A stretch of 50,322 nucleotides of DNA from Desulforhopalus sp. (GCA_024710585.1 JANJUM010000005.1:1-50322), one strand, 5' to 3'. Shown: positions 7,769 through 16,270, counted from the stretch's first letter. A program made the numbers and translations. Notes: generated from the sequence alone by a model not told the origin.

Positions 7769-9664
7769 ATGATCGGTCGTTTCGCCACGCTTGGCGTCTA
7801 TCGCGAACTGTTGCAGCACGAAGAGTTCCTCAAGGTCGGCTGCGGCGCCCTGCTCGCCCTGGGTGGCTTTCTCGTCGTCCGCCAGGGCGGGTCCACCTGG
7901 GAACTGATCGGCCAGGGGATGATCCTCGCCTCGGTGGCCATCAATGGATTACCGGTCATTCTCGGGGCGGTGCGTGGTATCCTCGAGCGGCGCGTCAACG
8001 TCGACGAATTGCTCGCCCTGGCCATCATCGCCTGCCTGGTTGGCGGCGAGTGGCTGACTGCGGCGGTGGTCAGCACCATCATGGTGCTTGGCGCCTTGAT
8101 CGAGGAGGCCACCGCCGAATCGGCCCGCAAGTCGATCCAGACGCTGATCAGGGTCTCGCCGAAGACGGCCACCGTGCTGCGCGGTGAGACGGCTGTCACC
8201 GTGGCGGTGGAGGAAGTCCGCATCGGCGACCTGCTGCTGGTCAAGCCGGGGGAGCAGATCCCGGTGGACGGGGTGGTGAGCCTCGGCGCCTCGGCTGTGG
8301 ACGAGTCGGCCATAACCGGCGAGTCGATGCCGCGGGAGAAGCATGCCGGCGACCAGGTCTATGCCGGGACACTCAACCATAACGGGGTGCTCCAGGTCCG
8401 GGCCCAGCGGATCGGGGAGGATACCACCCTCGGCCAGGTCATCAGGCTCGTTTCCGAGGCCGAGGCGCACAAACCGAAGACCATCGCCTTCATCGACCGT
8501 TTTGCCAAATATTTCACGCCGTTCATCCTGGGGTGCGCCCTCGCCGCCTGGCTCTTTACCGGCGAGTTCAGCCGTGCCGTGGCGGTGCTCATCGTCGGCT
8601 GCCCCTGCGCGCTGATCCTCGCCGTGCCCACCGCCACCGTCGCCGCCGTCGGCCGGGCGGCACGGGCCGGGGTCCTTGTCAAGGGCGGGCAGCACCTCGA
8701 GGGCATCGCCCTCGCCGACACCGTGTTCTTCGACAAGACCGGCACCCTCACCGAGGGCAATCCGCGCGTGGAGGCCATCGTCACCGCCGAAGGGATTGGC
8801 GGGGAAGACCTCCTGCACAGCGCCGCCGCGGTGGAGTGCAACTCCACCCACCCCCTGGCCCGCGCCGTGCTGCAGGCGGCGCATTATGCCCGGCTGACGG
8901 TTACGGCGGCCGGCGATCTCTTCACCGAGATCGGCCTCGGGGTGCGGGGGGCGGTGGGAGGGAGCCTGGTGGAGGTGGGCAGCGTCTATCTCCATGGCGG
9001 CGTCGGTGCCGTCCCCGAGGACCTGCGCGCGCGGCTCGAAGCGGCCAAGGAGCAGGGGGCGACTCCGCTCATGGTCTTTCGCGACAGCCAGGCCCTGGGC
9101 TTTCTCAGTGTCTCCGACCGGGTTCGTGCCGGCGCCGCCACCACCATCGACGAACTGCGAGGGCTCGGTTTTGGTGAGATCGGTATCCTCTCCGGCGATC
9201 ACCAGCAGTCGGTGCGCCTGGTGGGCGGCAAGGTCGGCATCAACAGCCTCTGGCATGGCCTCAAGCCGAACGACAAACTACACCTCATACAGGACCGGCA
9301 AAAGAAAGGGCGGCGGGTGATCTATGTCGGCGACGGCATCAACGACGCCCCGGCGCTGGCGGTGGCCGACGTTGGTGTGGCCATGGGGGCCAGGGGTACC
9401 GAGGTCGCCCTGGAAACCGCCGATATCGCCCTGATGGGCGACGATATCGGCAGGCTGCCCTTCCTCGTCGGCCTCGGGCGGCGCATGCTGCTGATCATCA
9501 AGCTCAACATCGCCTTTGGCCTGGTTTTCAACCTGGTCTCGGTGCTGGCGGGCGCTTCCGGCCTGATCAGCCCGATCGTCGGGGCGGTGGTGCACAATGT
9601 CGGCTCGGTGCTGGTGGTCCTGTCGTCGGCGAGCCTCGGCCTGTACCGAGGCTCGTCGCGCTGA
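7769..9664 (+). CDS. P1B-type heavy-metal translocating ATPase
   Basis: A 631-residue integral inner-membrane pump that uses ATP to move a soft metal out of the cytoplasm. It has the phosphorylated D322 in D-K-T-G-T-L-T, the T-G-E-S actuator loop, the metal-site C278-P-C280 in a membrane helix, the P1B-specific H-P in S-T-H-P-L-A and G-D-G-I-N-D-A-P near the hinge. It lacks an N-terminal C-x-x-C metal-binding domain. The last helix reads V-H-N-V-G-S-V, not the N-A/M-x-x-S-S of Cu(I) pumps or the H-D-x-G of Zn/Cd pumps, so the substrate is uncertain. The CsoR neighbour suggests copper. The ATG at 7769 follows GGAGAAGAAG. No copper chaperone is seen nearby. Confidence 0.9.
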   Translation: MIGRFATLGVYRELLQHEEFLKVGCGALLALGGFLVVRQGGSTWELIGQGMILASVAINGLPVILGAVRGILERRVNVDELLALAIIACLVGGEWLTAAVVSTIMVLGALIEEATAESARKSIQTLIRVSPKTATVLRGETAVTVAVEEVRIGDLLLVKPGEQIPVDGVVSLGASAVDESAITGESMPREKHAGDQVYAGTLNHNGVLQVRAQRIGEDTTLGQVIRLVSEAEAHKPKTIAFIDRFAKYFTPFILGCALAAWLFTGEFSRAVAVLIVGCPCALILAVPTATVAAVGRAARAGVLVKGGQHLEGIALADTVFFDKTGTLTEGNPRVEAIVTAEGIGGEDLLHSAAAVECNSTHPLARAVLQAAHYARLTVTAAGDLFTEIGLGVRGAVGGSLVEVGSVYLHGGVGAVPEDLRARLEAAKEQGATPLMVFRDSQALGFLSVSDRVRAGAATTIDELRGLGFGEIGILSGDHQQSVRLVGGKVGINSLWHGLKPNDKLHLIQDRQKKGRRVIYVGDGINDAPALAVADVGVAMGARGTEVALETADIALMGDDIGRLPFLVGLGRRMLLIIKLNIAFGLVFNLVSVLAGASGLISPIVGAVVHNVGSVLVVLSSASLGLYRGSSR

Positions 9665-9692
9665 GACCGGCTGGCTGTGCCCAGATGGGCGT

Positions 9693-9974
9693 CTAGGATG
9701 GCAGGCGGTAATCCCTGCCGGCAAACTGGATGTCCTCTGCGGTGGGGGACATCGGCGCCACGGCGTGCACGCCGCCGCAGGAGGGGCAGCTGCCGAGATA
9801 GGTGCGCAGCAGGAAAGGCTGGCCGCAGCCTTGGCACTGGGTGGCGAGCGGGCCTTGCAGAATCTCCTGGCCGCGAATGGCGCCACCGTGCGCCTGATAG
9901 ACGAACTCCACCAGATCCCGGCCCTTGGAAAAAGGGCCGGCGCCACTGCCGCATCCGCATCCACACTGAGACAT
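9693..9974 (-). CDS. Small Cys-rich zinc-ribbon protein, function unknown
   Basis: 93 residues. The N-terminus carries a dense Cys cluster (Q-C-G-C-G-C-G-S-G), and residues 47-68 hold two C-x-x-C knuckles (C-Q-G-C and C-P-S-C) that should bind one zinc, much like a FmdB-type ribbon. The ATG at 9974 follows a good GGAGGT. I do not recognise a specific family. The gene converges on the P1B ATPase, with only 28 bases between their stops, and diverges from the acyl-CoA synthetase gene. A metal-handling role is possible because of the neighbouring pump, but this is not shown by the sequence. Confidence 0.7.
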   Translation of the reverse strand: MSQCGCGCGSGAGPFSKGRDLVEFVYQAHGGAIRGQEILQGPLATQCQGCGQPFLLRTYLGSCPSCGGVHAVAPMSPTAEDIQFAGRDYRLPS

Positions 9975-10070
9975 GGTGACCTCCACAAGATTTTTTGTTA
10001 ACATTGGCGCGCGTTTCAGCTATGGCGCGCACTGTGTCCCCGGTTATACCCGGAAGAGACGGTCGCGGCC

Positions 10071-10099
10071 TTGATCAAGGTCAAGAAAACAAGAATCAT
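10071..10099 (+). promoter_or_regulatory. FNR/Dnr-like box and promoter of acyl-CoA synthetase gene
   Basis: TTGATCAAGGTCAA (10071-10084) matches the FNR/CRP-family half-site pattern TTGAT-N4-ATCAA at nine of ten positions and contains the palindrome CCTTGATCAAGG (10069-10080). Its first six bases can also serve as a -35 (TTGATC), followed by 17 bases and AATCAT (10094-10099) as -10. A site over the -35 would normally repress. The match is by eye and needs a regulator binding test. Confidence 0.4.
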
Positions 10100-10158
10100 T
10101 GCCAGAAAGTGGCGGAAGCCCACGTGTGGCTGGCCTGCGCCCGAAAAAGGAGAACACC

Positions 10159-12288
10159 ATGTCGGCAAGATTGATGGATTTCTGCGAGAGTGCCGCGATG
10201 CTCGGCCGCTATGGCATAGTTGCCCTGGGACGTCAGGTGCATTCCCTCGCGGAAGCGGAAGAATATGCCGCGGAATGCGGCTATCCGCTGGTGGTCAAGG
10301 CGGTGTCGCCAGCCATCGTCCATAAATCCGATGCCGGCGCGGTCTTTCTCAACATCGCCGGCAAAGAGCAATTGCGCCGGGCGCTGCGCGCGGTGGAGAG
10401 CAAGGTCGGCGGCTTTTCACGGGAACAGAGGAGTGGCGCGCTGCTGCAGAAGATGGCCGGCAAAGGCTTCGAATTGCTTCTCGGGGCGAAACAGGACCCC
10501 GGCTTCGGGCCGGTGACCATGGTCGGCATGGGCGGCATTCTGGTGGAGCTCTTCGAAGACGCCGCCATGGGCATTGGCGTGCTCGGCCGCCGCGACGTCG
10601 AGAGAATGCTCACCAAGACCCGCGCCGGGCGGGTGCTGGCCGGCTTCAGGGGCCAGCGCTACGACCGCGAGGCGGTCATCGACCTGGCGATCGGCGTTTC
10701 CAGGCTGATGGCCGAGAACAGGGAGATCCGCGAACTCGACCTCAACCCGGTCATCGTCCATGAAAAAGGCTGCGCCATCGTCGACGCCCGGCTGATCTGC
10801 GACACCACCGTGGCCAAGCCGGAAGGCGAGGCTCTCGAAGAATGGAAGCAGGCCAGCCTGGCGGCCATCTTCAACGCCAGGTCGGTGGCGGTGATTGGCG
10901 CCTCGCGGCCCGGCACCCAGGGCGGGGTCATTCTCAAGAACTGTATGCGGATCAGGCGCCTCTACCCGGTGCACCCCAACCTGCCGAGCATCCATGGACG
11001 GCCTTGCTACCGTTCGCTGCGCGATCTGCCGGAAATTCCTGAAGTCGGCGTCTTCGCAGTCAATTCGGAACGTACCGTGGCCATCTTCCGCGAGTTCTGC
11101 GAGCTCGGCGGCAGGGGGGCGATCGTCTTCAGCGACGGCTTCGCCGAAATGGGCCGGGCCGACCTCGAGGAGCAGTTGGTCGCCATCGCCGAACAGCACA
11201 AGGTAGCCTTCATCGGGCCCAACTGCATGGGGGTGATCAATACCTTTACCGGCCTCAACACGAACTATATCCCCGAGCAGCGCTCGGTCCCGCCGGCCAG
11301 GCCCAACGGCGTCGGGGTCATTTCGCAGAGCGGCGGCATCGGCCTCGAACTGCTCGAGATGTTCAGCGCCGATAACCAGAACCTCGGCAAGTGGGTGTCC
11401 ATCGGCAACGCCTCCAGCGTCGGCGTGCCGGAGCTGCTCGCCCATATGGGCGAGGATCCGCGCATCAAGATCATCGCCATCTACCTCGAGGGGGTGGCCG
11501 ATGGTCTCAAGCTGATGAAGATCGGCCGCGAGGTCGCGCGCAGAAAACCGATCCTCATCATCAAAGGCGGCAGCGGCGGTGGCGCCGAAGCCACGTTGTC
11601 CCATACCGCATCGCTGGCCGGCAGCCACCAGGCCTTCAGGGCCTGCTGTGAGCAGGCCGGCTTCTATCTGGTCGAGGAGCTCACCGAGGACCCGAAGATC
11701 ATGGTCAACGTGCTCTCCATTCTCACCAGTCAGCCGAAGACCACCGGCGACCGCGTCGCCGTGGTCAGCGTTGGCGGCGGCGCTGGCATCCTCCTCGCCG
11801 ACCAGGTCACCGAGGAGGGCATGACCCTCGCCCACTTCGCCCCGGAAACGAAGGCGCGCATGAAGGCCCTCATCGAAAAGACCCTCAAGCCAGAGCAGGA
11901 GCCGCTCAAGGAGACCATTCTGCGCAACGTCGGCAACAACCCCATCGACCTCTTCGGCAACTGCGATGACGACCGGCTGCTGGAGTCGTTGCGCATCATC
12001 GACCAGGACCCCAACACCGACGTGATCGTCGCCGCCATCTACCTGCAGGTGCCGCTGCTCTCCGAGTATCTCCCCGAGCGGCTGGTGGAGCTGAAGGAAG
12101 AGCTCAGCAAGCCGCTGATCATCTCGCCACGCGGCTTTTCCTCCTATGTCGGCCGCTGCCGCGCCTATATGGCGGGAAGGAAGCTGCATACCTATACCGT
12201 GCCGATGATGAAGCCGCTGAGCATCGCCATCAGGATCTGGCAGAAATACAACCGCTCCTTCCTCGAAGAGGGCAGGGGAGGCCGCTGA
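10159..12288 (+). CDS. ADP-forming acyl-CoA synthetase (acetate-CoA ligase family)
   Basis: A 709-residue cytoplasmic enzyme that interconverts acyl-CoA plus ADP and phosphate with the free acid, ATP and CoA. Residues about 1-225 are an ATP-grasp (beta) domain with the H-K-S-D-A-G-A-V segment. Residues about 235-330 are a CoA-binding fold with the G-A-S-R-P-G-T-Q-G-G loop. Residues about 340-700 are succinyl-CoA-ligase-like, with S-Q-S-G-G-I-G and the likely phosphohistidine near residue 481 (S-H-T-A-S-L-A-G). The beta half precedes the alpha half, unlike many fused enzymes. The ATG at 10159 follows AAAGGAG. A carboxylate symporter is encoded 1 kb downstream. Substrate is unknown: acetate, propionate or longer acids. 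Confidence 0.9.
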   Translation: MSARLMDFCESAAMLGRYGIVALGRQVHSLAEAEEYAAECGYPLVVKAVSPAIVHKSDAGAVFLNIAGKEQLRRALRAVESKVGGFSREQRSGALLQKMAGKGFELLLGAKQDPGFGPVTMVGMGGILVELFEDAAMGIGVLGRRDVERMLTKTRAGRVLAGFRGQRYDREAVIDLAIGVSRLMAENREIRELDLNPVIVHEKGCAIVDARLICDTTVAKPEGEALEEWKQASLAAIFNARSVAVIGASRPGTQGGVILKNCMRIRRLYPVHPNLPSIHGRPCYRSLRDLPEIPEVGVFAVNSERTVAIFREFCELGGRGAIVFSDGFAEMGRADLEEQLVAIAEQHKVAFIGPNCMGVINTFTGLNTNYIPEQRSVPPARPNGVGVISQSGGIGLELLEMFSADNQNLGKWVSIGNASSVGVPELLAHMGEDPRIKIIAIYLEGVADGLKLMKIGREVARRKPILIIKGGSGGGAEATLSHTASLAGSHQAFRACCEQAGFYLVEELTEDPKIMVNVLSILTSQPKTTGDRVAVVSVGGGAGILLADQVTEEGMTLAHFAPETKARMKALIEKTLKPEQEPLKETILRNVGNNPIDLFGNCDDDRLLESLRIIDQDPNTDVIVAAIYLQVPLLSEYLPERLVELKEELSKPLIISPRGFSSYVGRCRAYMAGRKLHTYTVPMMKPLSIAIRIWQKYNRSFLEEGRGGR

Positions 12289-13152
12289 GACGGCGAGACG
12301 CTGCAGGCGGTGGTTGTTTCCATGGAGCTGGTTCAGGCCGCCTGAGGGCGTGGAGGTGAACAACATCTTCAGGCGCTGGATGCTGGCCCGTGATGGCTGT
12401 CGAGATAACCCTTCCAGGATCGGCTGCCATCACGGAATGATCTCGTCGTCGTGGCGGATGATGGTGGACCGCGCTCCCGCTCCCAGGTGGCGATAATCTG
12501 GACGGCGGGCGCTCGGCGCTGGCTTGCGCCCGGCGAACGCAAATCCGGGACGCAGAATTCCTGTGCGGCAAGTGGTCTCTAAAAAGACACGCAAACCGAG
12601 GACAAGAGGAAAGGGGAGGGCGCGCAAGACCAAGGCCCTGCAGAGGGGTGCTGGGGGTTAGGTGTCGCAAACATATCCTTGCGTATGCATGGAGTCGGTT
12701 GCGTTTTTTGGCCTCACTGCTGACCTCTTGACAACATATTTGTGGAAATATCCCCTTGCGAGTGTGCTTTCCAGCAGGTTTCCACTCATACCGGTTTTTA
12801 TCGCAGCAGGCATTCCGCCCTTGTGCGTTGCTTGGCAAGGGCCCTCAGGCGACGCTGTTCTCTCCCGATCCTCTCCGAATACCCACAACCCTCGGCCGCT
12901 TTCGGGATGGACGAGTGATGTTTTGTGGGAGAATATCACCTAAAAACAAGTTGATGTTGATGCGTTGAGAGGCGTTTGCCGACAGTCTCGTTTCTTGACA
13001 GCCCTTCGCCCTCCGTCGCTGTACCCTCCCGTTTCGTGGGCAGTCCCCTTGCCTTGCCCGATGCTGCAGGGACAGGGGAGGAAGACGTCAGCGCCACATG
13101 AGAAAAATTCTTGATATATCACTTGGTGGGAATTAGTCATGCTATGCGTTTT

Positions 13153-13175
13153 TTGTCAAAAAAAGGCTTTGACAA
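13153..13175 (+). promoter_or_regulatory. Inverted repeat over the symporter -35
   Basis: Perfect 8-bp arms, TTGTCAAA and TTTGACAA, are separated by seven bases. The right arm contains the TTGACA used as -35 of the symporter promoter. A dimeric regulator bound here would contact or block RNA polymerase. No known regulator consensus is claimed. Confidence 0.45.
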
Positions 13176-13198
13176 GCATGCATGTGTCGGGTAATGAT
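13169..13198 (+). promoter_or_regulatory. Sigma70-type promoter of symporter operon
   Basis: A consensus -35 TTGACA (13169-13174) is followed by an 18-base spacer and AATGAT (13193-13198), four of six matches to the -10. Transcription would begin near 13205, giving a leader of about 130 bases. It is sandwiched between two palindromes, which suggests tight control. Confidence 0.5.
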
Positions 13199-13205
13199 CG
13201 CTAAT

Positions 13206-13223
13206 TGACCGAGCGCTCGTTCA
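13206..13223 (+). promoter_or_regulatory. TetR-like operator at symporter transcription start
   Basis: TGACCGAGCGCTCGTTCA is an 18-bp near-palindrome around GAGCGCTC, with one mismatched pair. Symmetric G/C-centred sites of this size with TGA...TCA ends are typical of TetR-family repressors. It overlaps the predicted +1. The only TetR gene in the window (47.7-48.3 kb) is far away, and its own site differs. Confidence 0.5.
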
Positions 13224-13335
13224 TATTTCGTTTCAGTTACAGGCAGCACCTCTTTTCCCGATCCGGCATGACCATGGACAGAGGGCGAAGGGCGACGTTT
13301 TCCCACTCATCTTTGACCAGGAGGACCAGACCCCG

Positions 13336-13626
13336 ATGAAAGAACAACTGTACAGGAAGGAAATATGGATTACGATTGTTTTCAGTGTGTTGCTTATGCT
13401 GACCGGCCATTGCGCGACGCTCTTCGTGGCGTTCCCCTTCCTTAAGGGAGGGATGATGTGGGGCTTTCCTGTGGAGTACATCGTCCCGATCCTCATGGGT
13501 TGGTTCGGCATGATGGTGGTGTGCATCGCCATGGCCCTGGTCTGCAACAAGTTCGATGACGATATGGAGGAGTTTGCCAAGAGCCAGGGCCAGACGGTCA
13601 TGTCCGACAAGACGGGAGGAAAGTGA
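13336..13626 (+). CDS. Small membrane subunit of a sodium:solute symporter
   Basis: 96 residues with two hydrophobic helices at about 11-33 and 45-68, and a charged cytosolic C-terminal tail. Such small two-helix proteins are encoded directly upstream of SSS-family acetate and monocarboxylate symporters, as YjcH is for ActP. The stop lies one base before the symporter ATG, so the pair is co-translated. The start at 13336 has GGAGGACC upstream. Its role in these systems is poorly defined; assembly or activity of the large subunit is a reasonable guess. The domain family is assigned by topology and position only. Confidence 0.75.
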   Translation: MKEQLYRKEIWITIVFSVLLMLTGHCATLFVAFPFLKGGMMWGFPVEYIVPILMGWFGMMVVCIAMALVCNKFDDDMEEFAKSQGQTVMSDKTGGK

Positions 13627-13627
13627 T

Positions 13628-15265
13628 ATGAGCAACGAATTCGCCATCGATAACGTCTGGGTCGGCGTCATTGTCGTCGCCATTCTCTTCGCCATCTGCT
13701 ACTTCATCGGCTGGTGGGCCAGCAAAATGACCACCAGCGAGGAAGATTTCTACGCCGCCGGCTTCAAGATCGGCCCGGTCACCAACGGCCTCTCCATGGC
13801 CGCAACCTGGGCGAGCCTCGCCACCTTCCTCGGCGTCATCGCCCTGATCTCCAAGATGCAGGTGCCGTTCGTCTATCTGTGGATCCAGTGGGCGATCTCC
13901 ATCCCCCTGCTCACCCTGCTCTACGGCACCAGCCTGCGCCGCATGAAGGCCTTCACCCCGGCGACCTTCATCAAGGCCCGCTATGGCAAGGGCGCCACCA
14001 TCACCATCGTGCTGTGGATGATCCTCATCATGATCATGTACGCCCTCGGGCAGATGATCGGCCTCGGCCAGGCCTTCGAGATGCTCTTCGGCATTCCCTA
14101 CAACGTCGCACTGGTCGTCTCCGGTATCGCCACTGTCGGCTATATCACCATGGGCGGGATGTACGGCGCCTCCTACAACGCCGCTTTCCAGATGATTATC
14201 ATGACCGTGGCGATGATCGTCCCCATGGGCGCGATCATGAAGGCCATGGGCTCCTCCGGCTGGTGGTTCCCACCGCTCGCCTACGGCGACATGGTGCCGG
14301 CGATGCTCAAGGTGCTGCCCACCTTCTTTGACATGAAGTATGACCTGCGCTGGTACTTCGCCCTCATTCCCGCCTTCACCCTGGGACCGGTGGCCCTGCC
14401 CCATCTCGCCATGAGGGTGTTCACCTCCTCAAGCGTCAAGAACGCCCGCTGGGCGGTGGTATGGTTCGTCCTCTTCCTCGGCCTGCTCTTCGCCGGCACC
14501 TACACCAGCGGCTTCGCCGGCAACTATTTCGTCGCCACCACCGGCAAAGCCATTGCCAAGGCCGACCAGACTCTGCTCATCCTCAACGTCTTCTACAACC
14601 CCATGTGGGTCGCCGCCTTCGTCATGGGTGGTGCGCTCGCTGCCGGCCTGTCCACTGTCGGCGGCAACCTCATGGCCATCTCCGGCCTGGTTGGCAACGA
14701 CCTGCTCGGTATCCTCGCCCCGAACATGGAAGCCAAGTCGCGTATTCGCTGGGGCTTCGTCGCCCTCGGTATGGGCGGCGTCATCGCCATACTGCTCGCC
14801 TTCAAACCGCCGAAGTTTCTCGTCACCAGTATTCTCTGGGCCTTCGGCCTGCTGGCTTCCACTGCCACCCCGGGCATTCTCCTCGGCGTATGGTGGAAAG
14901 AGGCCAACAAACTGGCGCTGATCGTCTCCGCCAATATCTGCGGCCTGATCTTCATCATCATCTCGCCCCACGTCTTCCCGAGCATCGTCGTCGGCAAGGG
15001 TGCCACCGCCGCTCTGGGTATGTCCGGTGGTCTGGTGACCGTGCCCCTGTCTTTCGCTCTGTTCATTTTCCTGTCGCTGATCTTCAACCGCATGCCGGCA
15101 TTGTCCGCCTGGGCGCCGAGCCTCGCCGACAAGCAGGTCATCGATCGTATCCACGGTTGGGGTGACTATGACGAAAACCGCTATAACGGCAAGGTGTGGC
15201 CGGTTGTCCTGGCCCTCGTCTGCCTGCTTATCTCCTTCTGGGGGCTGCAACCCTGGAAATTCTGA
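13628..15265 (+). CDS. Sodium:solute symporter (SSS family), probable carboxylate uptake
   Basis: A 545-residue inner-membrane protein with about 13 helices. The N-terminal A-S-K-M-T-T-S-E-E-D-F-Y-A-A-G segment and the later F-T-P-A-T-F-I-K-A-R-Y-G are characteristic of SSS carriers such as ActP and other monocarboxylate transporters. It should couple sodium or proton entry to uptake of a small organic acid. The ATG at 13628 follows GGAGGAAAG; the frame is open to 13556 inside the small-subunit gene without support. Pairing with the small subunit and proximity to an ADP-forming acyl-CoA synthetase suggest acetate, pyruvate or propionate. The exact substrate cannot be read from the sequence. 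Confidence 0.88.
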   Translation: MSNEFAIDNVWVGVIVVAILFAICYFIGWWASKMTTSEEDFYAAGFKIGPVTNGLSMAATWASLATFLGVIALISKMQVPFVYLWIQWAISIPLLTLLYGTSLRRMKAFTPATFIKARYGKGATITIVLWMILIMIMYALGQMIGLGQAFEMLFGIPYNVALVVSGIATVGYITMGGMYGASYNAAFQMIIMTVAMIVPMGAIMKAMGSSGWWFPPLAYGDMVPAMLKVLPTFFDMKYDLRWYFALIPAFTLGPVALPHLAMRVFTSSSVKNARWAVVWFVLFLGLLFAGTYTSGFAGNYFVATTGKAIAKADQTLLILNVFYNPMWVAAFVMGGALAAGLSTVGGNLMAISGLVGNDLLGILAPNMEAKSRIRWGFVALGMGGVIAILLAFKPPKFLVTSILWAFGLLASTATPGILLGVWWKEANKLALIVSANICGLIFIIISPHVFPSIVVGKGATAALGMSGGLVTVPLSFALFIFLSLIFNRMPALSAWAPSLADKQVIDRIHGWGDYDENRYNGKVWPVVLALVCLLISFWGLQPWKF

Positions 15266-15291
15266 TCGGAGTTGATCCTCGAACACTGGTG

Positions 15292-15322
15292 AAGGGGGAC
15301 GGCTGTACGCCGCCCCCCTTCG
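15292..15322 (+). terminator. Terminator-like hairpin after symporter
   Basis: The arms AAGGGGGACGGC and GCCGCCCCCCTT pair over 12 positions with one A/C mismatch around a five-base loop. It begins 27 bases after the symporter stop. The stem ends in TTCGTC without a strong T run, so it could terminate weakly or protect the mRNA end. The next gene begins about 50 bases later. Confidence 0.5.
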
Positions 15323-15374
15323 TCGTCTTCCGCCAATCCTTTGCGGCCCCCTGCGGCCTGGTGCTTCCCAGCCA

Positions 15375-15938
15375 ATGAGCTATTTCCACCATATGCTGCG
15401 CATTCTCAGCTTCGACGAGGCGGTGTACCGCGAGGTCATCAGCCACGACAAGCGCTCGCTGTTCTATACCCTGGTCAATGTCGCTTTCTTCGGGATCTTC
15501 TACGGTCTCTCGGCTCTCTATTTCACCAGGTTTCTCACCGACTCCTCGGGCAGCCCCATCGTTGTCCCGGCCGCCATGCGCTTCACCCTGCTGCTCATGG
15601 GCATGTCCATCGCCTTCCTCATCCACGGTGGCATGGCGCTCTTTTCCTGGGGGTTTTGTCGTGGTTTCGGCGGTTCGACGCTCTTCCTCCCCATCTATCT
15701 GGCCCTGGGCATGGCCTGGATAGCCTTCTGGCCGCTGGCGCCGTTCCTGGCCGCCCTGCAGGTCAAGCAGACCGGCAATGTCTTTCTGCCGACGCTTGCC
15801 GCCGCCGCGGCCTTTGCCCTGGCGGTGGTCTTTCGCGCCCTTAAATCGGCTTCCGGGCTGTCCACCCTGCGCATGCTGCTCACCCTGGTGGTGATCATCG
15901 TCTATATCTGCTGCTTCCTGTATCTCTGGGTGGGATAA
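15375..15938 (+). CDS. Putative YIP1-like membrane protein
   Basis: 187 residues with five likely membrane helices (about 32-50, 70-93, 105-125, 138-153 and 163-185). Many Phe and Leu residues and no catalytic motif are seen. The length and five-helix layout resemble the YIP1/Yip1-domain membrane proteins common in bacteria, but sequence identity to that family cannot be claimed. The ATG at 15375 has no strong Shine-Dalgarno. It may be transcribed with the symporter if the hairpin at 15292 allows read-through. Confidence 0.7.
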   Translation: MSYFHHMLRILSFDEAVYREVISHDKRSLFYTLVNVAFFGIFYGLSALYFTRFLTDSSGSPIVVPAAMRFTLLLMGMSIAFLIHGGMALFSWGFCRGFGGSTLFLPIYLALGMAWIAFWPLAPFLAALQVKQTGNVFLPTLAAAAAFALAVVFRALKSASGLSTLRMLLTLVVIIVYICCFLYLWVG

Positions 15939-16164
15939 CCGACCGGGGAAGGGCGTGCCTTGGCAGAGAGGCTTGGTCGTCCGCCATCCTGGCCGGGGGC
16001 CAAGCCTTGCGGCGAGGTATGGAACAGAGCAGTGTAAAATCCCCGCACTTCGTTTTTTCACATCTTGTCTGCACATCCACCTGGGTTTATGGGCAGGTGG
16101 GTGCGCGGAACCATTCCCCGTTTCCAGGCTCCGTAGTGGCGTGCATCATCCTTTTGGCTGGCCG

Positions 16165-16246
16165 ATGGCGCCGGGGATGGGCTATGCGGAACTTTGCGCA
16201 ACAGCCGGCATGGCGCTGGTCCAATCTCAGCCGGCATGGCGCCGGT
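16165..16246. repeat. Short repeats with ATGGCGCYGG core
   Basis: CAGCCGGCATGGCGCYGGT occurs at 16202-16220 and 16228-16246 with one difference, a 26-base period. The core ATGGCGCCGG occurs again at 16165-16174. On the minus strand the 16228 copy folds as CCGGC-GCCAT-GCCGG. It sits just past the thiQ stop on the minus strand, within the otherwise empty stretch 15939-16270. It may be a REP-like element or a weak terminator. Confidence 0.5.
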
Positions 16247-16270
16247 TTGCGGGGTGGTACCGATCAGCCG

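Larger units (their letters stand above)
12289..13335 (+). other. 1-kb non-coding region upstream of symporter genes
   Basis: I see no convincing gene here. Short open frames exist on both strands but lack family-like sequence or ribosome sites. From about 12660 to 13230 the base composition is noticeably more A/T-rich than the neighbouring coding DNA. It contains an isolated palindrome, ATATTT-GTGG-AAATAT (12736-12751), and the promoter and operator cluster described separately at 13153-13223. A small RNA or a long regulated leader is possible but not shown. Confidence 0.5.

Noticed and set aside
12230-12968. Several short open frames on both strands in the 12.3-13.3 kb gap
   Set aside because: No ribosome sites, no family resemblance and unusual residue composition.
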